Source: Branchiostoma floridae (Eukaryota > Chordata > Leptocardii > Amphioxiformes > Branchiostomatidae). Taken from it: DNA of 64,000 nt. Shown here piece after piece: positions 34,901-47,037 of this stretch. The position numbers and the translations under genes are program-made. Each line of letters starts with the position of its first letter. The first letter of the stretch is position 1. The stretch lies in the NCBI RefSeq assembly GCF_000003815.2, contig NC_049992.1, positions 13,043,369 through 13,107,368 of the forward strand, given 5' to 3'. The notes below the pieces were generated by a model, which was not told where the DNA came from, searched no databases, and was given only the letters and a program-made list of their open reading frames with translations.

Positions 34901-35313
34901 TTGCCAAGCCAAGCTAGCTGAGGGGCGTGACGAGAAAACATCTCTCTTTTAACTTATGTCTAATTCATGAAATGCCAACAACTCGGTGTCATAACAAGAA
35001 ACATAAAATCCAAACACAGGATCTGGAAAGTGTCACAAAACGGAGATAATTTGGCTTTGATAAAAATCCCAGCCCCAAGTAAGCCTTGCGACAGCACAAA
35101 GAATTGCAAAACGCCGGTCGACAAGGACACGATCTGACCCGATTGTGCGTGCGTTTTCAAGCTTCGGGAAGCATTTAACTCTCGCAAACATATAAACAAG
35201 ACTTCAGTCAAAGATCTATGGGCTCAGAAGTAACCTACTTACCCCGCAAGCCCTCCGAAGAGGAACTTGATGTACTTGGGCATCGTCTTCTTCGCGTCTG
35301 TCTGGGCAGCCAT
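28995..35313 (-). CDS. SLC25A11: SLC25A11, mitochondrial 2-oxoglutarate/malate carrier (9 exons, 312 aa)
   Basis: Exons in transcript order: 35243-35313, 32136-32197, 31851-31941, 31418-31542, 31148-31226, 30734-30824, 30203-30293, 29712-29811, 28995-29223. The total is 939 nt, in frame throughout, for 312 aa (human 314). The carrier exchanges 2-oxoglutarate for malate across the inner mitochondrial membrane in the malate-aspartate shuttle. The three repeat signatures are present: PLDLVKNRMQ, PAEISLIRM (the family's variant second signature) and PVDIAKTRIQ. KFLFGGLAGMGAT opens helix 1, SAGLLRQASYTTTRLGIY matches the family's first-repeat substrate region, and the last exon carries SLWKGFTPYYFRLGPHTV. 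The intron after exon 31148-31226 uses a GC donor (AG|GCAAGG). The C-terminus (GEEGTGSSL) is divergent. Start ATG at 35313 is chosen because it gives normal length and lies just downstream of promoter-like motifs. Confidence 0.95.
30367..30430 (+). repeat. Solo left end of the TACAGTCAAACCTGT family
   Basis: AGTCAAACCTGTCAAACCTG followed by CTCAAGGGACTG and TTGACCACTATG matches the left part of the element at 32220. The right end is not evident, so this is a truncated copy. Confidence 0.45.
32220..32720. mobile_element. TACAGTCAAACCTGT-family element, 501-bp copy
   Basis: Perfect 15-bp terminal inverted repeats, TACAGTCAAACCTGT on the left and its complement on the right. They extend imperfectly through TAGCGGCCAC. 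Inside are repeated words such as GTGGCCACTATAGAGA and a GC-rich core (32460-32610). It may have inserted at TA. No ORF of note. It lies in SLC25A11 intron 1 and is the longest copy of the family here. Confidence 0.75.
33127..33381 (+). pseudogene. 3' end of a non-LTR retrotransposon reverse transcriptase (fragment)
   Basis: The frame reads FYKIVNGIINIPLTQYLKP, then RRTRGSHMFKYQF, SFFPRTVVEWNRLPG and a stop. This arrangement (FYKI-NG, RRTR, FFPRT-WN-LP) is the characteristic C-terminal tail of animal non-LTR retrotransposon ORF2 proteins of the CR1/L2/Jockey type. There is no reverse transcriptase core upstream, so it is a 5'-truncated insertion. The DNA after the stop (GAGGGTAACAAAGACGAAGA) fits a 3' UTR tail. 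It sits in SLC25A11 intron 1 on the opposite strand to that gene. Confidence 0.75.
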
Positions 35314-35325
35314 GTTGGGATAGTG

Positions 35326-35338
35326 AGGTGAAAGGTCA
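35326..35338. promoter_or_regulatory. DR1 nuclear-receptor-like site at SLC25A11
   Basis: AGGTGA-A-AGGTCA is a direct repeat with 1-bp spacing, 13 bp upstream of the SLC25A11 start codon. DR1 elements are bound by HNF4, COUP-TF and RXR heterodimers, which often act on mitochondrial metabolism genes. Activity here is inference. Confidence 0.4.
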
Positions 35339-35346
35339 CCCTCCTT

Positions 35347-35354
35347 TGACGTCA
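35347..35354. promoter_or_regulatory. Full palindromic CRE at SLC25A11
   Basis: TGACGTCA, the complete CREB/ATF site, lies 34 bp upstream of the start codon and next to the DR1 site. Position relative to the transcription start is unknown. Confidence 0.45.
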
Positions 35355-37800
35355 TCAAAATAACACTCTTATTTAAAAAATTCACAAAATCGAAAATATA
35401 ATCGAGAATTTTAGCTTCTCTGGCATTTCATTATCTAGTTAGAGTAGTTGAATCCTAAAGCATATTTCTAACTACACAGGTTTAGTATTTTGGCTTCGCA
35501 AAACTGTGACCTCACGTGACTATAAGGTTAGGGATAGTACATTACTTACTATCTAATGAGCTTTAAAGTTCAAAGGTGTTCAAAGACATTCTTCAATTAT
35601 AGCTTTTCAACACATTTTAAGTTATTTCGTTGTATGTTCTTTCAAAACGATATAAAATTCAGTGCTTGAATGTCAATTCTGCATGAGTACCATAATATTT
35701 AAATAATCCTAAATTGAATAGTGGTTTATCCCTGGTAATTGAGATAAGAGTTCGCCATACTGGTTGAGATTCAGCTGCAGGCGGACAGGGATGGTCGGAG
35801 TTCCCAGCTTCTTCGTGTGCGGTAAACTTGGCCAACTGTTAAAAGACTGGGTCTGACACCTTCACGACATCTATCTCTTGTCTAAGAGGAAGGTAAGGTC
35901 GAATTTCTGACCGAATTCGCCTTCGTTTTCCCGCTGTTTGGTTGCGGAAGATGCGGATGTGTCGTAGACAGCCCCCGAGTTGAATCTCCTTTCCCAAAAC
36001 AGGGGAATGTTTACACAAATTACATCATTTTAAAATGAAGAAAACTACTCAGTATGTAACATTCCAGAGATATTTTCACAAGTTTTAGTCACAGAGTTCG
36101 TCATGGATACGTTTGCAAGACTGCACTGAGTAAAATAATGTCTTTATTATCACTGCCAAAATCAGAATTTCCTGCAACATAATCTCATGAGTAGTGACCT
36201 CAGTATAAACCGAACTCCAGAAGGCCAAATAGTTCCCCCAATTCTGTCACATCAGCTAAAAAAATAACTAGGAAAAAAAGGGATGTCAAAACGCACGTGG
36301 CATTCCAGGCTGCAATACCACGGGTTGTCATTTGCTTTGAAGTAAGTTGCAACACTTCATTCCAAGTTTATATGAACGAGGAGCTCGAGGCTATAACCTA
36401 CTGGGTACAAACTTTGCCATAACTGAGAAAGTTTTAACATGTTTAAAAGGTAATCTTTAACCTTGGGACCAATAATCCTTTTTCTCAAAATAGAAGTTGA
36501 TGCTTTATACCTTGTCACAAACATTATTCAAAATACTGTATGTCATGATTGTCCAGTATTGTTTGTAAGGTGTGCCAAATCATTTATGGACAATGGACGC
36601 ATTGTTCTCCTTTACATTACCATTATGATTAAGAAGTTTACAATTACTCATACCACACCAGTTTGTTACTTTGTATTAAGTACATTATTTTACAGGCATT
36701 GAGGGAGTGACATTTCGACTACTTTGATCTTTGGAATGTTTTGTCTATCCTTCCAGACCATAAAGTTTATTCGATCAACTGCATCTTACTTCTCATAACA
36801 TGTCCATAGACTGATGGAGATAGTTGCAATTGTAACTGCATCATACCTGAGCTCTTCATTTGATTTTTTTGGACAGATGTGTCCTGTACCAATGTCTTAT
36901 TGTTTTAGACTGGCATTTTTTCGTTCTAAAGGTCATTGGGAGATGACAGATCTTTTTTACTGGACTATTCCCCAGTAGAACACCCCGTCTTCCTCACTAG
37001 GTGTGGCTCCCACAGTTAAGTCTTTTCAAACTAGGCTAGAGGCCTTCCCCCTTACTTTGCCCATTAATGGGATGTTTCTGGGTATTTATGACAAAGTCGG
37101 AAGATAACAACAGGAAAAATTGGTTTTCCGGTCTGTGAAACCAGACTCTGTAAGTCATTCATCTGTACTGCTATTGTCTACATCATCATTATTAATTTAT
37201 TGTTGTGCCACATATTAGCTGTTGCAGAGGTAGGCCACCATGTTAGAGACATGTATTTTGTTTCCTTAATAGTTATTAATTACTATAGATTCCAATTATC
37301 AATACTGTTGTAATGATGTAAGGAAGATTAAGAGGAGAGGACCCATGACGGAGCAATGTCATCCCCTTTTTAGTCAGTCATTTAAATTGTTTATTTTTTT
37401 TAGTTCATTTTTTTTGTTCTGTCCAGTTTTGCTGACATAATGTAGGTTGTTGATAGAGACATCTATGCCAGAGGCACTGATGTCAGCAATTTCATATCTG
37501 GCTTATATAGTTACACTTACAGGAAGGAAAAGAACCTAGTATCATTAGGCCCATGGTTGATCAACTTGATGTGGATAGCAATATGTTTCAACAGTTTGTT
37601 TGGATTACATACCCGGTAAACAATCTCATGGTAAAAGGTAAAGTGCCTTATGGCTGAAAGGTTAACTCAATAACTGCCTCATGACGTAACAATACTAACA
37701 TGCCAGGTTTGTACATAACAGTACAACTTGCTTATCCAGATTCCTGATTTATTGCGTACTTCGGCCCCAATATCATTGTTGTTGTTTTTTAGAATCTGTC

Positions 37801-37837
37801 AACCCTAATGAATGATATTCAATGTCATTCATTAGGG
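37801..37837. repeat. Short perfect palindrome
   Basis: ACCCTAATGAATGA and TCATTCATTAGGGT are perfect 14-bp inverted arms around a 9-base loop. Confidence 0.7.
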
Positions 37838-38239
37838 TAAATAGCTTATTCTGAAAATAACCTATAACAAAAATGAGTATCTTTACCTCTGACATTTTAG
37901 TATTGATATACAGTATTTTTCAAAGAATGAATTCAGCTGTGTGCTTGTATGTTATATGTTATATTATTTGGTATAACTTGCATGAATGCAGTAAAGCCTA
38001 CCAAAATAAAGACTGAAGTTGGAAGCTTTATGTCCTCAATGTGTAATGGGGCCAGGATTTGTCTACAATAAGTAACATTGCACTGTTAATCTCGCACTAG
38101 CCAACTTTCCTACCATCTTATGACAATTTAGCAATTGAGAAACAACATGTTATATTACATATCATGGCTTATTTTAATAGGCAGCCAGTGTTCTCTTTAG
38201 CTCAGATACATGCTGGGATGATGGTGATCATGTATGATA

Positions 38240-38414
38240 TACTGTAAATGCAGAAATGTTCGCGGTGGATTAACTTAAAATTGCCGCGAACATTTTTCAA
38301 TTATGGAATTAGACAGCATTCTATGCTGTTACCGCGACTTGAATCCACCGCGAAAAGTCCCTTTTCCCGCTACCGCGAAATTAAATCCCCGCGAAATTAA
38401 ATGCATTTCCAGTA
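38240..38414. repeat. MITE with CGCGGTGG / CCGCGAAA ends
   Basis: The left end reads TACTGTAAATGCAGAAATGT followed by TCGCGG. The right end reads CCGCGAAATTAAATGCATTT followed by CCAGTA. The inner part is full of CCGCGAA words in both orientations. About 175 bp, abutting the next element. Confidence 0.7.
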
Positions 38415-38531
38415 GTCAAACCTGTTCAAGTCACTACCTCTACATTAAGATCACCTGGCCCATCTGACAACCTGGTCACATAGACCAGATTTTATTGGTA
38501 CCCTGGGTGGTCATCTTGGGTAGGTTTGACT
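38413..38531. repeat. TACAGTCAAACCTGT-family MITE, short copy
   Basis: The left end is TAGTCAAACCTGTTCAAG and the right end is GGGTAGGTTTGACTA. The interior has CACTACCTCTACATTA and GGGTGGTCATCTTGGG, matching copies 1 and 2. It starts at the very base where the preceding MITE stops. Confidence 0.65.
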
Positions 38532-39823
38532 AATTGGTGATTAGGTGTGTTTCAAGAGGGATTCTGATGGTCAGGTTGAAATAAACAGACCATCCATCAG
38601 GTTGTTCCAAATATAAAGCTTGCTAGCTTTGGTATATTTCATATTCACTCCAGTTGTTTCTTGGTAGAAACTTGTGGAGGTGAGCCAACCAGGATGGTAC
38701 ATGTGGATCATGTATATATTCTTTGCTGTTAGGTTTGTTGGTGGTGATATGGAAAAGCTGTTTAGTGTCTTTGCCCAAGAATAAAGACAAGGTATTTTCT
38801 ATGCTAGACTTAGACTGAATTCGTAACACCCATAATCTTCTTAGATGTCTGAACTGATCATATATTATTACAAACTTTTTTATCATCTGTAGATAATTGA
38901 AATGCTGACCTGGCTGAAGCATTGGGAAGGACACAATAATACCAAACACAATCTATGTCTGAGAACATACAGTGAACAATTTCAAAATTATTAAAGGGAA
39001 AAATATGTGAAATGTACTGTCTCAACCGAAAGAAACAAATCGTGTGTCCCAATGAAGATGACAAGTGAGTATTTACTGGTTGTGTAAAAAGAAATCTCCA
39101 GTACCCTAACTTCAAAATCTGTCTCTACCAATATTTTTGATTTATCATTGACACTTATGAATTGCATGTATCAAGACACGTAAGTAAGTTAGTCCAGATT
39201 ATCTAAGACTCCTGGGCATTTCAATGCACTTTGGTTACTTCTAAATGTATCTGTTTAACTGCCAAGTGTACAGTTGGGTCATTCAACCCCAGTGACGTTG
39301 AGTCATGTATGACATCTTTGTCAGATACCACACATACCTACAAGCCTTCCACGTACCAGGGTGGGATGTGTGGGTCGTGGTGGAATTTACCCAACGTCTA
39401 TTTCTGTATTGGTGTTATAGAGAGCTATTACATGGCTGAAAATTCATTTAAGGGTGTAGGTGTGCAGAAAAAAACATGATGCACGATTTAGACTGAAGCA
39501 GAATGTCAGCTGTTTCAAAAGTAGATCTTTGAAAAATTGTGATAACCAAAATTCTTTAGCAGTCTATCTTCAAAAAACAATAAAGGTTTTATTGTCATTT
39601 TTTACACTAATAAGTAAATTGCTATGTATGTGTACTAGTGAATGATATGTGTACTATTGTACAATGGTAATAATTCCCTAATACACAAAACCTTGGTGCA
39701 CACTCAGTCAAAATTAGGTGCACAGCTCCAATTTTTTGGTGCATATGCACCCAAACTTATTTTGAGCACCATAGTCAACTAAACTTTGTCAAACACTTTA
39801 GGTCACTTTGTTTCTCAGACTTT

Positions 39824-40180
39824 GGCCCATCTACACACAGCTTTTACCGATATCTGTGGAGATGTCGGGAGGGATCTAGAACATAGGGGGCCGGACACCC
39901 ATGGCGCTTGCAGTCATAAACATATAGTGCGATTTTCCAAATGGCGTTATATGCTAATGAGCCTTCCCGAATTCGGGGCGCATCTACACGCGCGCGAAGT
40001 TGTCGGGGACCCCTGCTAAGCTATCGGTAAGGTATCGTACGAATGGTCCGGACCTTTCGGGAGAAATTTTCCCGATATCGTAATGGCGATATAGTAGTTC
40101 CATCTAGACGATGAAAAAAAGCTGTCGGCGAGAGGTTGTAGGCTCGCTGATATCGGGAAAAGCTGTGTGTAGATCGTGCC
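39824..40180. repeat. GC-rich MITE-like element, 357 bp
   Basis: Terminal inverted repeats: CTACACACAGCTTTTACCG on the left and CGGGAAAAGCTGTGTGTAG on the right, each followed inward by GATATC and outward by a short GGCC/GGCA word. The interior is GC-rich and repeats TATCGG/CCGATA words. No ORF of note. Confidence 0.7.
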
Positions 40181-41408
40181 TTTTACTGATTTACTTCTTT
40201 ACTGCTGCTTTACACTGGCCACGCTTTAAACGGCGTGTGATAAGTGTTGAAGGCGGGGCAAGTAGATACCTTTGAGCAATGAGTAATGTGAATCTAATCA
40301 CAGATCGAAGTAGAGTTTGGCATTCAGTTTGATGAATTGGTCAGCTCTCTCATGGTTGCAATCCATGATGGCATCCATCCTCAACTTTACATTACCCCTA
40401 GCAAGAAGGCACTGGATGCTCCACTTGTATGAATACTCATGATGAAAAGCAAGGCATCTGGGGAAATCAAGTGCTACTAGATGTTGTGCAGTATGGTAAG
40501 TTTGACCTATACAATCATTCTGTGGAACAGCTACAATATTAAGGTATATAAAGTACAAGAACTGTATTTTATTGCAAGGTGTCACAGTAGGACACATACT
40601 ATACATCTTGAAACGTTCACAGTGGTTCTATTTTCACAGTTCTGTTTGTGACCTCTCTACCACCAATTTATGACAAAGGGAATATGCAAAATGTGTTTAG
40701 TTACTGTACTAAAAAATTGCTTCAATCACAGTCTTATAACACTGCAAAAACCTCTTTTCCCATGCTACCATGAAGGTAAATGGATTGACAGTACTTGTGT
40801 TTTACAATATCTTGTGTCGATGTTCATCCACCTGTATGTGGCAGTGTTGTAATGGAGTCGAAATTACATTTACCGAACTGTTCAGTGTGTCTCTAGTGTG
40901 TCTCTCGGTGCATTGTGTCAATATCTATCATGGTTATAAATGACTTTCGTTCTGTAGGGTTACGCGATATTGAAATTCCACATGCTCTCTCCTGGTCGTG
41001 AGTGTCCTTCATTCGACACTGAAGCCATCAGTGACGTCAGTTCCATCAGCCTGGCTTAGTTTTACCAAGGACGTTATATGGTTTTACACATCAGAATGTT
41101 TGCTGACGTAGATTGCAATAAGACACACTGAATTTTGCTTTGATGTACGTAGATGTGTATTGGAGCCTATCAAATAAAAGCAAGGAAAACGTGACCGGCT
41201 TTGATACAATAATTACAGTATGCTACAGAATATTATAGTATCATCTCTAGTTTCCAGCTCCTTGCTTGCAGCTTCCTTGATTTGCATCAGGTGGTGACAT
41301 TTTAATTCCTTTTGCCTTTTTGGCTCTTTGGAATCACAGTTATATGTACGTTAGATGTTAGGAGTTCTTGCATATGGATGATGCATTGACTGTAAATTTG
41401 TTTTAAAT

Positions 41409-41761
41409 CACCAATTTAATTTCTTGGTTCACGAATTCGCTCGCTCCTATTTTTTGGAAAATAAAAAATAAAAATAAAAATTACCACTCAGCAATTTTTC
41501 ACCATTAATGAAACCATTCACCAACTCTCTGGTGTAGCAAATTGGCCTTTATATTATAAGCTCCTTAAAGTGTGGGTACAGGTGCTGTTACTGTACAATA
41601 ATAGTGTTTTTGTACTTTTTTCAAGCTGAAAACTTTTTTCCTTTATGTTTTGGATTAGCCGTTACCTTTACCCCAACCATTGTACAATTTTTATTTTTAT
41701 TTCGCCCTCTCGCTCCATATTTTTTATGAAAAAATCCGTGAACCAAGAAATTAAATTGGTG
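41409..41761. repeat. MITE with perfect 25-bp inverted ends
   Basis: CACCAATTTAATTTCTTGG at the left end has its exact complement at the right end (arms 41409-41433 and 41737-41761). Inside, TCGCTCC followed by ATTTTTT occurs at both ends in the same orientation. Confidence 0.75.
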
Positions 41762-42504
41762 TGGCCTAATGACATTTTGATTGAGTTTTTGTAGTAGGAA
41801 ATAATTTTCCATTTTTCATTACCTGTTTATTAAAGTGAGAGACTTGTCACACCAAACCTTTTGACATATAGCTATCTTGATAAAAGCTCCTTGCCCTGAT
41901 TTATCATTAGTTAAGTAACAAATTAAAATGCTCTGTTCATCTTGCACTGTACTCCCATTGGATCAATTCTATCTATGGGAAGGTTAGTACACATATAGCT
42001 TTCGTAAGACTTTCATAACAAGGGAAACAAAGTACACAATGAAGACTTGAGATGGTCTGTTGACGGTCTCATGTTGAACCATTCGGCACCACAGCCTTAA
42101 AGCATTATAATCAATCACCCTGTGAATTAGGCATTATTTCACTCAGGTTAGTCATCTTTTAGTTAAGATGATGTTGTATATATTTGATCTCCATCTTATA
42201 AGTGTAACCATCACACACAACATCATTTTATTCTTAACCTATGAACTGTTTGCTGAGTGGAGATCCAAAGTCCATGTCACTAGAGGGCAATAAACAAATG
42301 AGAGATGCAATACTACTAGATACCAAATAACCTTGCCACCCTTATATAAACATCCATAATTGATCTAATGTATGTAATTTGTCCCCTAAAAGTAATGTGT
42401 ATCAAGTTTTCTTGGTTTGACCAAGAATGTTTTATCCTCCTTGGTTTGACATCATCTATTCTTCTCATTAGCTATGTCTCTGTATCTGTTGGAATCAAAT
42501 GTCC

Positions 42505-43023
42505 TTAAAGGGACATATTGTAAAATTATGGCGCCAAAATTTCAAATGTTCTGAACTCTAAAATCTCAAGTCAGATTGACATTTGTAACTTATTTCCAAC
42601 TTATCTGCGTCATTTTATCACATTTCTAGCGCTAATTAACAATGCAAAAGTAAGCCCCGAACAAATTCACTTACTTCCGGGTAGCCTACCCGGAAGTAAG
42701 TCGGTCCTAGATTTCCGAATCGACCGTTGCGGTCGCATATCTTCAGAACTTAGCGGGGACTTTCAACAAACTTCAGTAACGATTCGAGCGAACCACCGAA
42801 CGCGTTCTAGAGCGCGCCTTGGTTCGTCGGAGAGTTGGATAAAATGTCGGACAACTCCAGCGGCGGAGGGAAGTGCGCATATTTCAAGACGTCCTCACGC
42901 CACAGCAAAGCCGTATCAATACGTTGTAAATATTGCTGTGCAGTGTAATAAGGTAGACTCAACTCATAATGCAGACAAATGACCGAAAACAGTGACTTTA
43001 TTTTTTACATTATGTCCCTTTAA
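42505..43023. mobile_element. TTAA-flanked non-autonomous DNA transposon (511 bp)
   Basis: TTAA at 42505-42508 and 43020-43023 flanks an element with inverted ends AGGGACATATTGTAAAA (left) and AGGGACATAATGTAAAA (right, complement). TTAA targets are typical of piggyBac and Kolobok. Inside are a perfect palindrome (42670-42702, CTTACTTCCGGGTAG and its complement) and a GC-rich segment with a 34-codon Cys-rich ORF (42844-42948, starting MSDNSSGGGKCAYFKT). No transposase is visible. Confidence 0.75.
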
Positions 43024-44551
43024 GACTTGACTGATTATAGTGCTGCTAATTTTATGATGAAGTGAGGTTACTGTAGAAACTATTTACAGTTTATGTTTTG
43101 CTTTATGAAGTGATATTGGGCAGCCAAGCATTGATTTTGATGTTTCCTGTTTTATAACCATGTCACAACATGTTTTGATAACTTTTTGCATAATCATTCC
43201 CGGCAGGTAAATTTTTATTATGTATGAAAGTAATGGGATTTCCATGGCTACAAATTACATGCATCTTCATATCATAATATAGCTCATATATAGCTAATAT
43301 AAGCTAGATCCAAATAGAAATATGGAAAAAGACACATAGGCACTGCAACCCAAAATATGATTTGTTTTTATTTGATGGACTAAAAAGTGCTGTTTTTTCT
43401 TATGGTTATTGGGTCAGTGTTTCTAGCTTCTTTGTGATAACAACCCACGTATGAATATGTATGAATATCAAACTTTAAAGGAATCTAATTTTTATCATAC
43501 AACTCATCTGATGCTTCAAATTTTTTGAAAATTTTATTATGACAACTAGAAAAACAGAATAGTTCACAGCTTATAGCAATGGTCATATTCATTTTACAAC
43601 TTCAAGATTGTTAAAGAATCATAAGCAAAATCCTTTTAATTACAACAGGTATACAAAGGAATACCATGGTACATGGGAAATGATAGCAGGAGACACATCA
43701 GAGTAGAATAGGCAATGTAGATAATTATATATGTATGTTCTATCAGATCTGGACAGATTAAATACTACTATCACTAGTAAACCTATCCTGTGATTGACAG
43801 CTTGTTATTACACGTACACATGTACCTACCTCTGTATGCAAACCATCAAATTTGGGTATGTAGTTTCAATGCTGCATGATGTATACTGAAATGTATCAAA
43901 TCTGCCTACGGAAAATGTAATGACATATCTATTGTACTGTTTCAATCATTTTTCAGAATGAGCATGGGCATGATATTTACAAAGCAATTCAGTTGAAAAT
44001 TTTTTATATCAACTTAGAAGTTTAAAACAGTTTTGGTGGTTGTTGAGAGGGAATGTTGTTATCATTTTCCTTGACGGATGTGTGTACTTTGGTACAATGT
44101 AGTAAGAATACGCCAGGTTTATGTGTATTTTCACACTTGCTAGTGATTCACACACATTAGCAGCTTCGAGGGCTGCTTGTTAATTGCTGACTGAAGAGTT
44201 ATGAAGCACCTGAATTGTTTCATACCTTTCTGTTAACTGATGGAGGATTAAGAAGGAAGGTTGTGAAATGGTTGAATAGTAGAGTAATCAACTGATGATT
44301 AATGCTTGTGATTAGAACTAAGCTATGAAGGAGAGGGACAGTAGATTTTACAGTATCAGCACTTCATACAATATCATATGTTGTGTCCAGGTAAACAAGC
44401 TTCTTCCAGAGTAAGATTAAAACATGACCCTCTCATGTTTCATATTGGTCATTTACTTGCACCGATGATTTAGTTGTTGTTGTGATGACTTGCCTCTCTC
44501 CATGGAGGTTGAAAATCCTGCTCTCTCATTTCTAGAGGCCTGATCAATATA

Positions 44552-44695
44552 GAATACAACACGGTGTATTCCGTATCACCCGAGGTACCAGCCCGACTGC
44601 AGGAAGGATCGCCCGACGGCCAAAAGGCCGGAGGGTTATCTGACCCGCGGGAGGGCTGGGACCAAGGGAGATGCGGAATGCACCATGTTGTATTT
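44552..44695. repeat. MITE of about 145 bp
   Basis: The left end AATACAACACGGTGTATTCC and the right end GGAATGCACCATGTTGTATT are inverted complements with a few changes. Pairing continues through GGTACCAGCCC and GGGCTGGGACC. The centre contains CGGCCAAAAGGCCG. Confidence 0.7.
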
Positions 44696-47037
44696 TATTT
44701 ATATTAACCCACCTGAGAAAACACATATTTCGATGCGAAATGCACCAGAAGTTGAGAAAATGTTGTGTCCTCAAACAAAAGATTATAACAACAGCAATTA
44801 TAACTTCCAAATCCGGTATTCGACTTCTCAACCATGCCGTAATCGAAAAAGTTCGATTTACTCGAAGGAAGCCTGTGTGATACAACTTTCAAACCTGTGT
44901 GATACAGAAGTTATCACACGGTCAGGAACACCCGTATTGAACTCTTTCGCATCACATGTACGACATAAAGTACCTTATATAACGTCCTTGGTCTGATTAG
45001 AGATTACTGCAGAGCAGACAGACTTTTGCAGACAGCTGCAGTTTTCCAACCCCCTCCTCTAAACAATTGTCTTTAGCACTTGTCTTGCTTGTACCTGCAT
45101 GTTCAGACAAAGCCTTGTTTTGTCTATTACTAGTATTAGTTTCCTTGTCTTGACAGACCTTATGCCTGCTTTGAGCTTTTTGGCACCTGACTTTGACTGT
45201 GATTTTGTTTTATATGTTTTGAAGGAATATTGTTATTTTCTTAATCAAGACATTTACCTTTTGTGTGCCCTAGATTTCCTTTGATCTGTGAAAGTATTAG
45301 TTTATGGTCTGAGTTGGATTGCATTCTTGGGGGCCAGTATGTTACTTTTGTCTTGTTCTTGGCAATCAGATGGTCCCGCCTAACAATAACAGTTAATTGA
45401 ACATCGGAGTTATAACCAATGAACAAAAGCAAAGACAACTGGTGTCAATCCCAGACAATCTAAACTGCCCGGCCTTTTCGTACCTTGGTCCATTCACACT
45501 GAGATTAATCATGTAATTTGTTAGCACTGATGTTGTCTTGCTATTATCACTTGGCACTGGGTTGTGGAGGTGTGAACTCTAGGGGTTGTACAGTTCATTC
45601 ATGGATAGACAGAGGGTGGTCCAGATGTATCTAAATAAAGTAGTCTCCTGCCCAGGCTTTTGTCTGGACAATGCCTTTCTTGTAAGGAAGAAGCCATTAG
45701 TAAAAAAAGGGGAGGACTTCTATGATTCATTCTTTTACATTTTCTGAAATAATCCAGCACATCATTTCTGTAGCACTTGAAAAGTACAAAAGGGTTATTT
45801 TATTATTACTGCAAAACAATTGTACTAGAAGTTAGTGAGGACAATCTATATATTTTTGCTATGCTATGATAACTGTCCTTATTTTAAAGAGTTTCATTGT
45901 AACATTCTGTATCATTGCTAAACAATGGCTATAAGCAACCTGCCTTAGCTTTCCTTCCCTGCCCTCGGATGGACTCTCCCAATTAGATCATGTGACCTAA
46001 TCTGCATGAGGGGCCCATTGTACCCTGACCAGGGCCCCCTTTTTGTTGTCCAACTGGCATTGTTGCCCTCTAGTGTGCCAGATGGCCTCAGACCTTGGTG
46101 GGAGTAGGGTGTGTTCAGGTGCATTTGTGGTGATCCAGGCCAGATTCTCACGAGACTAGGATGGTGGTAAGTGTTCTTATTTCTGAACATCCTCCCCAGC
46201 ACCAGCCATATCCTTGGTGCTGCCCTTGGCATGATATATGCAGGGTAGCTGATGTGGAAAAGAAGTCACCTATCTCTAGATACGTTTTCTTTTACGTCAA
46301 AGCTTCTCTTTCAAGGCCTTTATTTGCATAGGATTCTCTCTGCATGGTTCAGACCTTCAGTTGCATTGTGTGCAAATTATTTAGTCATCTCTGAAATTGA
46401 TTTTTAGTGGAAAGGCATACATTTTCCAGCTGCTAGCTATGGCTGTAGTGTTCGTGATGGCTAAATTTTCAGCAGCCTGTGTCTTAAAATCCTCACCCTC
46501 AGTGCCCCCCTCCCCCACTTGACAAAAGCTTTCTTGCCTACATAGCAAGATTTTGTGCAATTTGTGTAAAATAGGTCAAATTCGTGTTATGTAGCACACC
46601 TATTTCCAAATCCGTGTCATTTGACCCAGCCCTAATGATGTGAGAGCAGAACTGGTGAGGCACATCCACATCCCCATTTTTGGAGGGAAAACGTAGCCAG
46701 TCAGCCATTGGTAATCAAAACAGCCAGCCAAACAAAGGTCATGGTACATTCTTTCGTCTTTCTGCCCAAAAATCTACAAAAGATTTGTCCCACCTTGCAT
46801 ACTGGTGGTATATTTTCTCAGGCAGACACATGCGTCATGTCATAGGGGCACTATCAGGGAGTTTCTAACAGTCCCCAGTTTTGGAGGGAAAGAGTAGGTC
46901 AGATTTCCGGCCAAATTGTGTTCTCTTCACGTACATCCCTTTGATCAGACAGGGATTTTGACAGAGAAGGTTTTTCTACTGGATAATGTCATGTCTGTAG
47001 TGTCTGATTTTTGTCAAGGTTGATAATTTGTGACCAG

